Positions 1 to 8,167 of a stretch of DNA of 64,000 bases are shown one piece after another. The stretch lies in the NCBI GenBank assembly GCA_049323755.1, contig JBMOPE010000005.1:37484-101483 (forward strand), given 5' to 3'. Below the pieces are notes generated by a model that saw only the letters and a list, made by a program, of their open reading frames with translations, was not told the origin of the DNA and made no database searches. This DNA comes from BRHc4a sp049323755 (lineage in GTDB: Bacteria > Bacillota > Desulfotomaculia > Desulfotomaculales > Desulfocucumaceae). The translations under genes and the position numbers were made by a program. Each line of letters begins with the position of its first letter. Position 1 is the stretch's first letter.

Positions 1-2091
1 AATCCCGAGAGCATATCAGCCCTGCAGGATTCTGTGAGAACAGGTGACTACCAGAAATATAAGGAATTTGCAGGACTTATTAATGACCAGTCAGGCAATC
101 CCACAACATTAAGAAGCTTACTTCAGTTTAAGCCTCTTAAGCCCATTCCTATCGACAGTGTTGAGCCTGTGGAAGAAATTGTAAAGCGTTTTGCCACCGG
201 CGCCATGAGCTTCGGCTCAATAAGCAGGGGAGCCCATGAGGCTATGGCCATAGCCATGAATAAGCTTGGCGGAAGGTCAAACACCGGTGAGGGCGGTGAA
301 GACCCGGCCAGATTCCACCCGTATCCAAACGGGGATTCGGCAAGGAGCGCAATAAAACAGATAGCTTCAGGCCGTTTTGGGGTAACAGCCAACTATCTGA
401 CCAATGCGGATGAAATTCAGATTAAAATATGCCAGGGCGCAAAGCCGGGCGAAGGGGGTCAGCTTCCCGGGCACAAGGTTAGCTCCATTATAGCCAAGAC
501 AAGGTATACCACGCCCGGTGTTACCCTTATATCGCCTCCGCCCCACCACGATATTTATTCAATAGAAGATCTGGCGCAGCTCATATTCGACCTGAAAAAC
601 GTTAATCCCAGGGCCCGGATAAGCGTCAAGCTGGTTTCGGAAATAGGTGTGGGCACAGTTGCTGCCGGTGTGGCCAAGGGCCATGCGGACATGATTCTTA
701 TATCTGGCGGCGATGGTGGAACAGGCGCATCACCGGTAAGTTCCATATACCATGCCGGCCTGCCCTGGGAGCTGGGCATTTCGGAGACCCATCAGACCCT
801 GGTTCTCAACGACCTGAGGAGCCGTGTCCGGCTGCAAACCGACGGCCAGATGAGAACAGGCAGGGATATTACTATAGCCTCCATTCTTGGAGCTGAAGAA
901 TACGGATTTGCAACGGTGGCCCTCATCGTGCTGGGATGCGTGATGCTGAGGCACTGCAATCTGAACAATTGCTCCCTGGGCATAGCTACACAGAATGAAA
1001 TACTGGAAAGACGCTTCAGGGGCAAGCCGGAGTACCTTGTCAATTACTTCCGCTTTGTTGCCCAGGATATGAGGGAAATAATGGCCTCAATAGGTGTAAG
1101 CAGGGTTGATGACCTCATAGGAAGGACAGAGCTTCTGGAAGTGAACCCGGCTATGCTTGACTGGAAGAGCAAGGGCATCGACTATTCCAAAATGCTTTAC
1201 AGGCCCCAGGTCCCGGAATCGGTGGGGACCAGGTGTGTAATCAGTCAGGACCACGGGATCGATCAGGTGTTGGACAGGGAACTGATTAAGATAGCCGGGC
1301 CGGCGCTGGAAAGCAAGCAGGCTGTGAAGGCTGAACTGCCTATTAAAAATGTCAACCGGACCACCGGCGCCATGCTTTCAGGTGAGATTTGCAGGATATA
1401 CGGCGAGGAAGGCCTCCTGGAAGACACTATAACCTTTAATTTTAAGGGCGTGGCAGGGCAGAGCTTTGGAGCATGGCTCTCCAAGGGCGTTACCTTCGAG
1501 CTTGAGGGTATGGCCAATGATTACGTGGGCAAAGGCATTTCAGGCGGAAAGATAATTATATACCCGGATAAAAATTCCACCTTTGTGCCGGAAGATAATA
1601 TCATTATCGGCAATACCACCTTTTATGGCGCTATCTCCGGAGAGGCGTATATACGGGGAATGGCCGGCGAGCGCTTCTGCATAAGGAATTCCGGACTAAA
1701 TGCCGTGGTGGAAGGAGTAGGCGACCATGGCTGTGAGTATATGACGGGTGGCAGGATAGTGGTTATCGGAAAAACCGGGCGTAATTTTGGTGCGGGAATG
1801 TCAGGCGGAATAGCCTATGTATATGATGAAGACGGCAGCTTTAAAGACAGGTGCAACATGGAGATGGTGGAGCTGGACGCCAACCTGACCGATGAAGATT
1901 TGCAAACAATAAGCACACTTATTCATAATCACTATACTTATACCAGCAGTGCCAGGGCTGAATGCATCCTTGAAAAATTCCAGGATGAAAAAAGAAAGTT
2001 TATCAAAGTAATGCCCCTGGAATACAAAAAGATCCTGGAGACCATCCAGGTTCAAAAAAATCTCAATTTGACGGAGGATTACGATGGCTGA
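1..2091 (+). CDS. gltB: Glutamate synthase large subunit, C-terminal part (partial at left edge)
   Basis: The reading frame is open from the first base, so the gene begins before the window and only about 696 C-terminal residues are visible. The GTG at 34 is internal. Visible residues up to about 400 form the FMN-binding barrel, with glycine-rich GEGGED and PGEGGQLPGHK segments. The 3Fe-4S cysteines appear in GCVMLRHCNLNNC. The last about 250 residues are the glycine-rich GXGXG beta-helix domain (GDHGCEYMTGG, GRNFGAGMSGG). The family makes glutamate from 2-oxoglutarate and ammonia channelled from glutamine. The stop overlaps gltD by 8 bases, so the two subunits are co-translated. Confidence 0.96.
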   Translation, partial: NPESISALQDSVRTGDYQKYKEFAGLINDQSGNPTTLRSLLQFKPLKPIPIDSVEPVEEIVKRFATGAMSFGSISRGAHEAMAIAMNKLGGRSNTGEGGEDPARFHPYPNGDSARSAIKQIASGRFGVTANYLTNADEIQIKICQGAKPGEGGQLPGHKVSSIIAKTRYTTPGVTLISPPPHHDIYSIEDLAQLIFDLKNVNPRARISVKLVSEIGVGTVAAGVAKGHADMILISGGDGGTGASPVSSIYHAGLPWELGISETHQTLVLNDLRSRVRLQTDGQMRTGRDITIASILGAEEYGFATVALIVLGCVMLRHCNLNNCSLGIATQNEILERRFRGKPEYLVNYFRFVAQDMREIMASIGVSRVDDLIGRTELLEVNPAMLDWKSKGIDYSKMLYRPQVPESVGTRCVISQDHGIDQVLDRELIKIAGPALESKQAVKAELPIKNVNRTTGAMLSGEICRIYGEEGLLEDTITFNFKGVAGQSFGAWLSKGVTFELEGMANDYVGKGISGGKIIIYPDKNSTFVPEDNIIIGNTTFYGAISGEAYIRGMAGERFCIRNSGLNAVVEGVGDHGCEYMTGGRIVVIGKTGRNFGAGMSGGIAYVYDEDGSFKDRCNMEMVELDANLTDEDLQTISTLIHNHYTYTSSARAECILEKFQDEKRKFIKVMPLEYKKILETIQVQKNLNLTEDYDG

Positions 2092-3508
2092 TTCTCAGGG
2101 ATTTCTTAAAGTTAAAAGAAAAAAGACGGTTTATAGGCCGGTAGCTGAGAGAATAAATGATTTTAACGATGTTTCCCTGGCCCGTGATGAAGCTTTTGCC
2201 CGGGAGCAGGCTTCCCGCTGTATGGACTGCGGAACACCCTTCTGCCACTCCCAGTGCCCGGTGGGTAACCTCATCCCGGAGTGGAACGACTATATGTACC
2301 AGGGCCAGTGGGAAAAGGCCATGGTGCTCGTCCATACCTGCAACAACTTTCCTGAATTCACGGGAAGGCTTTGCCCTGCGCTTTGCGAGGCGGGCTGTGT
2401 TCTGGGGCTGAATGACGATCCCGTTACCACCCGTCAAAATGAGCTGTCAATTGTTGAGAATGCCTTTAAATATGGCTATATTAAACCAAGTCCTCCGAAG
2501 AACAGGACAGGCAAAAAGGTTGCAGTGATCGGGTCAGGCCCTGCAGGACTTGCCTGTGCCGATCAGCTAAATAAAGCCGGGCATGAAGTTACTGTTTTCG
2601 AGAAAGATGAAAAAGTGGGCGGTATACTCCGCTACGGCATACCCAATTTTAAGCTTGAAAAATGGGTTATAGACAGAAGGATTGATATATTGGAACAGGA
2701 AGGCATTATATTTAAGCCCGGTGTATTTGTCGGAGTGGACTATTCTACTGAAGATCTGCTCAACGACTTTGACGCCGTATGCCTGGCCGGAGGTTCCAGG
2801 GAGCCCAGGGATCTTAAAGTTGAGGGAAGGGACCTTAAAGGTATTCATTTTGCAATGGATTACCTGACCCAGGCCACCAAAAGGCTGGAAGGGGTCCAGT
2901 ATTCCGATGAGTCTGTCATTGACGCCAAAGGCAGGCGGGTAGTTGTTATAGGCGGTGGTGACACGGGCTCCGACTGTGTTGGAACGGCTAACAGACAGGG
3001 TGCTTCCCGTATTGTGCAGATTGAATTGCTGCCAAAACCACCTGCAGCAAGGACAGAAGCATTTCCATGGCCTAAGTACCCCATGATCTTAAAAACTACC
3101 TCAAGCCACGAAGAGGGCTGCGAAAGGCTGTGGTCAGTACTTACCAGTCGATTTGTGGGGGAAAACGGAACGGTACGCAGGCTGCATTGTGTAAATGTTG
3201 ATTTTACACAAAAAGATGAAAAGGGGAACCCGGTAATGAAAGAAGTGCCGGGAAGTGGATTTGAAATTGAAGCTGACATGGTGGTACTGGCCCTGGGGTT
3301 CCTGCATCCGGTCCATGACAGGCTGCTGGATGACCTGGGGGTGGAGTATGACCAGAGAGGAAACGTTAAAGCCGGTCTGGATGGTAAAACAACAGCTAAT
3401 AAAGTATTTACGGCCGGTGACATGAGGCGTGGGCAGTCTCTCATTGTTTGGGCAATTTCAGAGGGAAGGCGCGTGGCAGCGGAAATAGACAAATTTTTGA
3501 TTGGATAA
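2084..3508 (+). CDS. gltD: Glutamate synthase small subunit
   Basis: 474 residues, the usual length for the NADPH-dependent beta subunit, which passes electrons through FAD and 4Fe-4S centres to GltB. Near the N-terminus two cysteine groups (CMDCGTPFCHSQCPVG and CPALCEAGC) match the Fe-S ligands. A Rossmann motif for FAD follows (VAVIGSGPAGLACA), and a second dinucleotide motif (VVVIGGGDTGSDCVG) lies near residue 285. The C-terminal AGDMRRGQSLIVWAI is the family FAD-closing motif. The ATG overlaps the gltB stop. The ANTAR regulator and glutamine synthetase genes follow, forming a GS-GOGAT block. Confidence 0.97.
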   Translation: MADSQGFLKVKRKKTVYRPVAERINDFNDVSLARDEAFAREQASRCMDCGTPFCHSQCPVGNLIPEWNDYMYQGQWEKAMVLVHTCNNFPEFTGRLCPALCEAGCVLGLNDDPVTTRQNELSIVENAFKYGYIKPSPPKNRTGKKVAVIGSGPAGLACADQLNKAGHEVTVFEKDEKVGGILRYGIPNFKLEKWVIDRRIDILEQEGIIFKPGVFVGVDYSTEDLLNDFDAVCLAGGSREPRDLKVEGRDLKGIHFAMDYLTQATKRLEGVQYSDESVIDAKGRRVVVIGGGDTGSDCVGTANRQGASRIVQIELLPKPPAARTEAFPWPKYPMILKTTSSHEEGCERLWSVLTSRFVGENGTVRRLHCVNVDFTQKDEKGNPVMKEVPGSGFEIEADMVVLALGFLHPVHDRLLDDLGVEYDQRGNVKAGLDGKTTANKVFTAGDMRRGQSLIVWAISEGRRVAAEIDKFLIG

Positions 3509-3563
3509 CAAGAATGTCGGATGTATGTAATAAATAAAATTTGTGTTAATGTCTAAAAAACTA

Positions 3564-3592
3564 TTGTCAGAACGATTAACTAGGTTTATAAT
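3564..3592 (+). promoter_or_regulatory. Candidate sigma-A promoter for the ANTAR regulator gene
   Basis: TTGTCA at 3564-3569, 17-bp spacer, TATAAT at 3587-3592. Transcription would start near 3599, just ahead of the two-hairpin leader. Confidence 0.65.
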
Positions 3593-3614
3593 TAATTCAT
3601 TCAAAACTATAGCT

Positions 3615-3699
3615 TAGATACGAGGATGTATCTATTATTCCAGGCAAAGCTGCCCTCTCGGGATCTGTCATTTATGACACCGGTAAGAGGGCATTTTTT
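3615..3699 (+). promoter_or_regulatory. ANTAR-target two-hairpin leader with terminator (regulator's own gene)
   Basis: P1: stem AGATAC/GTATCT (3616-3633) with six-base loop GAGGAT. P2: GGC/GCC (3643-3654) with loop AAAGCT, having A at 1 and G at 4 as in the ANTAR consensus. The intrinsic terminator TGCCCTCT...AGAGGGCA (3651-3693), with an inner TGTCA/TGACA stem, is followed by six T. The P2 3' arm is part of the terminator 5' arm, so the two are mutually exclusive. Inference: phosphorylated ANTAR protein stabilises P1-P2 and allows readthrough into its own gene 120 bases downstream. Confidence 0.8.
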
Positions 3700-3819
3700 G
3701 TTATTCAGACAAATTACAGTGTCAAGTTTTATAATTAGTCTAAAATAACCATATTATAGTTAAGTATCTTAGTTAAAGTCATATGTGTTATTCATTTTAG
3801 AATAGCGGAGGCAAGCTCC

Positions 3820-4401
3820 ATGGCCGAACAGAGAATTGTACTGGTGGATAGTGATGCAACCGGTAGAAAAAATTTAAAGTCCATGCTGACAAAACTTGGC
3901 TACATGGTGGTCGGAGAAACCGGGGACGGGCTTAATGCGCTGAAGATGGTCAGGACGCGGCAGCCGGAACTGGTTATTATTGATGCCGCCATCCCCGGAA
4001 TGGATGGTTTTGAAGTAGCCAAGATAATTCATGAAGATAAGCTGGCCCCTGTGGTTGTGCTTACCTCTGCATATTCCCAGGCCATGGTGGAAAAGGCCAA
4101 GGAGGCCCGGGTCTCTGCCCTTCTCTCCAAGCCTGTGGACGAAATGAGCATACTTCCGGCCATTGAACTGGCCCTGGCAAGTTACTCCGAAGTTGTTTCA
4201 CTGGAAAGTAAGCTGAAGGAGCTGAAGGAGCTCCTGGAAACAAGAAAGATAGTGGAAAAGGCCAAGGGGATACTTATGGAAACCATGGGTTTGTCCGAGG
4301 CTGAGGCATTTAGAAGAATGCAAAAGCAGAGTATGAATAAGAGGATTTCCATGCGACAGGTGGCAGATGCGGTCATTTTGGCACAAAACCTTAAAGAGTA
4401 A
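3820..4401 (+). CDS. Response regulator with RNA-binding ANTAR output domain
   Basis: 193 residues. The receiver domain (about 4-118) has acidic residues D10 and D12, phosphoacceptor D55 in LVIIDAAIPGMDG and the conserved lysine in LSKPVD. A coiled linker (about 130-150) leads to the ANTAR three-helix domain (about 150-190; IVEKAKGILMETMGLSEAEA). This matches the AmiR/NasR/EutV class, which prevents transcription termination by binding two-hairpin leader RNAs. No histidine kinase is adjacent, so its activating signal is unknown. Its own gene and three glnA genes in the window carry matching leaders, which suggests it controls glutamine synthesis and itself. Start ATG has GCGGAGG upstream. Confidence 0.93.
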   Translation: MAEQRIVLVDSDATGRKNLKSMLTKLGYMVVGETGDGLNALKMVRTRQPELVIIDAAIPGMDGFEVAKIIHEDKLAPVVVLTSAYSQAMVEKAKEARVSALLSKPVDEMSILPAIELALASYSEVVSLESKLKELKELLETRKIVEKAKGILMETMGLSEAEAFRRMQKQSMNKRISMRQVADAVILAQNLKE

Positions 4402-4402
4402 T

Positions 4403-4478
4403 AAGCAGGAATTAGGCATTAGGAATTAGGCATTAGGAATTAGGGATCGAATTCCAATTCCCAATTCCGGACCCCATA
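4403..4478. repeat. Family B repeat (ATTAGG/AATTCC), copy 1
   Basis: Begins one base after the ANTAR gene stop. Alternating GGAATTAGGCATTA units are followed by the inverted half AATTCCAATTCCCAATTCC and GGACC. Same family as copies near 19920, 25345, 38987, 42700, 43738 and 45049. Confidence 0.75.
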
Positions 4479-4502
4479 TTACAAGCATAAAATAAAAAAC
4501 AT

Positions 4503-4595
4503 CCGGTATGACGGTGTGCCGGTAAGTAGGCAAAGGTGCCTTCCAACAGCGCGTGATTATTGTTTTGTCATGCCCTGTTTGAAGGTGCCTTTTTT
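4503..4595 (+). promoter_or_regulatory. ANTAR-target two-hairpin leader with terminator (first glnA)
   Basis: P1: seven-pair stem CCGGTAT/GTGCCGG (4503-4522) with loop GACGGT. P2: AGGC/GCCT (4528-4541) with loop AAAGGT (A1, G4). The terminator pairs 4533-4549 with 4575-4591 (17 positions, one mismatch) and ends in a T run to 4595. P2 lies within the terminator 5' arm, so pairing is exclusive. It ends about 35 bases before the glnA start. Confidence 0.82.
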
Positions 4596-4629
4596 ATATG
4601 AAAAAAATCACGGAAGGTGGTATTTACAA

Positions 4630-5961
4630 GTGGAAGCCGCAGTAAAAAATGAAATCCTGGCCAAGGCCAGGGAGGCCCAGGTCAAGTTTATACGTCTTCA
4701 GTTTACTGATATCCTGGGTGTGCTGAAAAACGTGGCCATCACAGTAGAGCAGCTTGAAAAGGCTCTGGATGGAGAATTAATGTTTGACGGTTCCTCCATT
4801 GAGGGTTTTGTCAGGATCGAAGAATCTGACATGTACCTTCGTCCCGACCCGAAAACATTTGTAGTGTTCCCCTGGAGACCCAGAGAAGGGGCAGTGGCCC
4901 GCCTTATGTGCGACGTTTATAATCCCGATGGAACTCCCTTTGAAGGCTGCCCCCGGAACGCCCTTAAAAAGGCGCTGGCTGAGGCTGCTGAAATGGGCTA
5001 CACCATGAATGTAGGTCCCGAGGCGGAATTCTTCCTTTTCCAGATGGATGAGAATGGGCAGCCAACCCTTAAGACCCACGACAAAGCCGGTTATTTCGAC
5101 CTCACTCCGGTGGATATGGGGGAAAATGCCCGCAGGTCGATGGTTTTAACCCTTGAGGAAATGGGCTTTGAAATTGAGGCCTCTCACCATGAGGTTGCTC
5201 CCGGCCAGCATGAAATAGATTTCAAATATTCAGATGCCCTTGATGTGGCCGATAAGATTGTTACCTTCAAATTTGTGGTCAGGACAATAGCCCAAAGGCA
5301 CGGCCTGCACGCCACCTTTATGCCCAAGCCTATCTTCGGCATAAACGGAAGCGGTATGCACTGTAACCAGTCCCTTTTCGAGGGCGCGAAGAACGTGTTC
5401 TTCGATCCCAGCAACGAGGATGGCCTGAGCGAGACAGCCAAGTATTATATCGGGGGCCTCATGAAGCATGCCAGGGCCTTTGCCGCAGTCACAAACCCCA
5501 CCGTTAACTCCTATAAGAGACTGGTTCCCGGCTATGAGGCACCTGTTTACATTGCCTGGTCCGGCAGGAACAGAAGCCCTCTGATCAGGGTTCCTGCCAA
5601 GCGTGGCCTGTCAACCAGGGTTGAGCTGAGATGCCCGGACCCGTCCTGCAACCCGTACCTGGCAATTGCCGCTATGCTTAAGGCGGGTCTTGACGGAATT
5701 AAGAATAAAATTCAGCCCCTGCCGCCATGTGATCGCAATATTTACCACATGACAGAGGCTGACAGACGGGAACTCAGTATCGCCAGCCTGCCCGCCAGCC
5801 TGCAGGAGGCTCTTACCGAGCTTGCTGCTGATGAAGTAGTAAAGTCTGCGCTGGGACCACACATTTACGAAAAATTTGTTGAGGCGAAAACCAAGGAGTG
5901 GGACGCCTTCCGCGTTCAGGTTCACGCCTGGGAAGTCGAAGAGTACCTCTCCAAGTATTAA
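4630..5961 (+). CDS. glnA: Glutamine synthetase, type I-alpha (copy 1)
   Basis: ATP-dependent amidation of glutamate by a cytoplasmic dodecamer. The frame is open further upstream, but GTG 4630 is preferred: GGAAGGTGG lies 9 bases before it and it gives 443 residues, exactly the length of the second copy. Upstream codons overlap the attenuator. Visible family motifs: FDGSSIEGF, the metal-binding GPEAEFFLF, the ATP-site loop NGSGMHCNQS, the flap PGYEAPVY, and the substrate-binding arginine region RNRSPLIRVP. The beta-type insertion and adenylylation tyrosine are absent, as expected for the alpha type, which is feedback-inhibited instead. Differs from copy 2 mainly at N-terminus, MHCNQS/MHLNQS and C-terminal helices. 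Confidence 0.95.
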   Translation: MEAAVKNEILAKAREAQVKFIRLQFTDILGVLKNVAITVEQLEKALDGELMFDGSSIEGFVRIEESDMYLRPDPKTFVVFPWRPREGAVARLMCDVYNPDGTPFEGCPRNALKKALAEAAEMGYTMNVGPEAEFFLFQMDENGQPTLKTHDKAGYFDLTPVDMGENARRSMVLTLEEMGFEIEASHHEVAPGQHEIDFKYSDALDVADKIVTFKFVVRTIAQRHGLHATFMPKPIFGINGSGMHCNQSLFEGAKNVFFDPSNEDGLSETAKYYIGGLMKHARAFAAVTNPTVNSYKRLVPGYEAPVYIAWSGRNRSPLIRVPAKRGLSTRVELRCPDPSCNPYLAIAAMLKAGLDGIKNKIQPLPPCDRNIYHMTEADRRELSIASLPASLQEALTELAADEVVKSALGPHIYEKFVEAKTKEWDAFRVQVHAWEVEEYLSKY

Positions 5962-6070
5962 TAATTTGACTTATTAAAAGAATTGTCAGTTGAAAAACGG
6001 AGTGTTCAGTCAGTCAGTTTTTTCCCAACGACTGACGGCCGAAGTCTATCGGCTGATATGCCATCCTCCT

Positions 6071-6102
6071 CCCCGGTTTTAATAAAACCGGGGAATTTTT
6101 TT
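6071..6102 (+). terminator. Intrinsic terminator after glnA copy 1
   Basis: Perfect 10-bp stem CCCCGGTTTT/AAAACCGGGG, three-base loop AAT, then seven T. Confidence 0.9.
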
Positions 6103-6174
6103 CCAAAATGATAAAATCCGCTTTCATTTTTCTATAGTTATGCTATACTTATTCGTAACATATTTAATTATACT

Positions 6175-6271
6175 GTGGCACAGCGTGGTGTCACGAATCA
6201 AAAAGGGCAACGAGGCCATAAGCAGGACTTAACAGAGTCTTTATTTAATCCTGCCTTTTTGGTCTTTTTTT
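6175..6271 (+). promoter_or_regulatory. ANTAR-target two-hairpin leader with terminator (second glnA)
   Basis: P1: GTGGCAC/GTGTCAC (6175-6194) with loop AGCGTG (A1, G4). P2: GGC/GCC (6206-6217) with loop AACGAG (A1, G4). Terminator: AGGCCA (6213-6218) pairs with TGGTCT (6260-6265), and inside it GCAGGA pairs with TCCTGC (6249-6254); T run to 6271. P2 and terminator share 6213-6217. A TATACT -10-like box lies at 6144-6149. This is the clearest of the four leaders because both loops fit the consensus. Confidence 0.87.
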
Positions 6272-6309
6272 CATGGAGTTCATAATAAAAGTGAAGAGGT
6301 GTTAATACG

Positions 6310-7641
6310 GTGGCTCAATTGACGAACGACGATGTGCGCAGTTTAGCCAAAGAACTGGGAGTGAAGTTTGTCAGACTTCAGTTTACCGATATCTTTGGTG
6401 TCCTTAAGAACGTGTCAATTACTGTTGAACAGCTGGACAAGGCCCTGGACGGTGAATTGATGTTTGACGGATCGTCCATAGAAGGTTTTGTCCGTATTGA
6501 GGAGTCGGATATGTATCTAAGGCCCGACCCGTCCACCTTTGTGGTTTTCCCGTGGAGGCCCAGGGAGGGAGCGGTGGCAAGGCTTATTTGCGATATATAC
6601 AATCCCGACGGAACACCCTTTGCGGGGGACCCCCGTAATGTGCTGAAAAAGGCTACGGCCGAGGCCAAAGAAATGGGCTATACCATGAACGTAGGGCCTG
6701 AGGCCGAGTTTTTCCTCTTTCATGTAGATAATGACGGCAGGCCGACTACAGTGACCCATGACAGAGCCGGGTATTTTGACCTTACGCCGGTGGATCTGGG
6801 GGAAGACGCCCGCAGGGATATGGTAATGACCCTTGAAAAGATGGGCTTTGAGATTGAGGCGTCTCACCATGAGGTAGCCCCTGGCCAGCATGAAATAGAT
6901 TTTAAATATTCGGATGCTGTTGATATTGCCGACAAAATAGTGACATTCAAGTTCGTGGTTCGCACCATTGCCCAGAGACATGGACTGCACGCTACTTTTA
7001 TGCCCAAGCCCATATTTGGCATTGCCGGGTCCGGCATGCACCTTAACCAGTCTCTTATGCTTGGCGGCAATAACGCCTTTTACGATCCCAACACCACACA
7101 CCAGCTGAGCGATACGGCCCTTCACTATATCGGTGGGCTTATGGAGCACATAGGCGCCATTACAGCAGTAATCAACCCTACTATAAACTCGTACAAAAGG
7201 CTGGTTTCAGGCTACGAGGCCCCGGTCTACATTGCCTGGTCGTACAGGAACAGAAGTCCTCTTATAAGGGTGCCGGCCAAGAGGGGTTTGTCAACCCGTA
7301 TTGAGCTTCGCAGTCCGGACCCTTCCTGCAACCCCTACCTGGCTCTGGCTGTCTGCCTGAAGGCCGGCCTGGACGGAATAACGAGAAAAGTTAGTCCTCC
7401 GCCTCCCTGCGACCGTAATATATACGAAATGAGCGATGATGAGCGCAGGGAACTCGGAGTGGGTAATCTTCCAGGCAGCCTTGAAAATGCTCTGGAGGCT
7501 CTTAGCAGGGATAAGATTGTATCGGAAGCGCTGGGCCCCCACGTTATGCAGAGGTATATGGAGGCTAAAAAGATTGAGTGGGACAGGTACCGCACTCAGG
7601 TGCATCCCTGGGAGATTGAGGAGTATCTTACTAAATATTAA
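6310..7641 (+). CDS. glnA: Glutamine synthetase, type I-alpha (copy 2)
   Basis: 443 residues from a GTG start with AGAGGTG upstream. Near-identical to copy 1 over most of its length, with the same motifs: FDGSSIEGF, GPEAEFFLF, AGSGMHLNQS, SGYEAPVY, RNRSPLIRVP. The two lie about 350 bases apart in the same direction, so copy 2 probably arose by tandem duplication. Each keeps its own ANTAR leader, so both are probably expressed under the same control. All catalytic blocks look intact, and nothing suggests decay. Confidence 0.95.
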   Translation: MAQLTNDDVRSLAKELGVKFVRLQFTDIFGVLKNVSITVEQLDKALDGELMFDGSSIEGFVRIEESDMYLRPDPSTFVVFPWRPREGAVARLICDIYNPDGTPFAGDPRNVLKKATAEAKEMGYTMNVGPEAEFFLFHVDNDGRPTTVTHDRAGYFDLTPVDLGEDARRDMVMTLEKMGFEIEASHHEVAPGQHEIDFKYSDAVDIADKIVTFKFVVRTIAQRHGLHATFMPKPIFGIAGSGMHLNQSLMLGGNNAFYDPNTTHQLSDTALHYIGGLMEHIGAITAVINPTINSYKRLVSGYEAPVYIAWSYRNRSPLIRVPAKRGLSTRIELRSPDPSCNPYLALAVCLKAGLDGITRKVSPPPPCDRNIYEMSDDERRELGVGNLPGSLENALEALSRDKIVSEALGPHVMQRYMEAKKIEWDRYRTQVHPWEIEEYLTKY

Positions 7642-7716
7642 GCAGTATATATCCGAGGGAATACAGGAATCAGAATTCAGAATGATTAAGCTCAAAATAA
7701 AAGAACTTTTAAGGGC

Positions 7717-7755
7717 AAAGAAGCTCACCGTGTTTTATGGTGGGCTTCTTTTTTT
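7717..7755 (+). terminator. Intrinsic terminator after glnA copy 2
   Basis: 13-bp stem 7717-7729 with 7739-7751 (one G-T pair), then seven T. Confidence 0.9.
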
Positions 7756-7784
7756 CCAATAAGGAATGTATAACCATATATCCT

Positions 7785-8085
7785 GAAAATACTGATTGTC
7801 TTATTATAAAGCCACAGAGGACACAGAGAACTTGCTTCAAGCATTACTTTCAGGTGTAAAACAGAAGTACAAGAACTGAAGAATTCTTGTCTACCTATTA
7901 AAAATTTATAAAGAAAAAGGACTCATAAAGCGTTCAAAAGGCTAAAAAACCTCCGTGTCCTCTGTGTCCTCTGTGTCCTCTGTGTCCTCTGTGTCCTCTG
8001 TGGCTTAAAAAGGACCCTAATTTTCATTCTCTATCTCTATAGTGGCTGCTTTAGGCGGCCCGGGTGCCTGAATTCTGACCAACAA
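7785..8085 (+). repeat. Family A palindromic element, copy 1
   Basis: Starts CCTGAAAATACTGA, then GCCACAGAGGACACAGAG. The middle is about 120 bases, followed by tandem GTCCTCTGT units (about 7953-8002), CTGTGGCTTA, TTTTCATTC and TGAATTCTGACC. Aligns end to end with copies at 40994 (same orientation) and 33533 (inverted). Fills most of the gap before lpdA. No gene seen here. Confidence 0.75.
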
Positions 8086-8167
8086 GAAAAACCTGTGAGT
8101 TTTTGCGACCGAATGAGTACTTATACCATATAGTGTTTTTATAAGTTTTATTCGGGCGGGTGTTCAG

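Noticed and set aside
3600..3700. Glutamine riboswitch (glnA RNA motif) or T-box for the gln leaders
   Set aside because: The paired hairpins with hexanucleotide loops overlapping the terminator fit ANTAR targets, and an ANTAR gene is adjacent; no T-box specifier or antiterminator sequence was seen.
4516..4629. N-terminal extension of glutamine synthetase copy 1
   Set aside because: These codons overlap the P1-P2-terminator leader, lack a ribosome site and have no counterpart in copy 2.
7812..8010. Family A element as a simple gene terminator
   Set aside because: The arms are about 150 bases apart, the element occurs in both orientations and glnA copy 2 already has its own terminator at 7717-7755.
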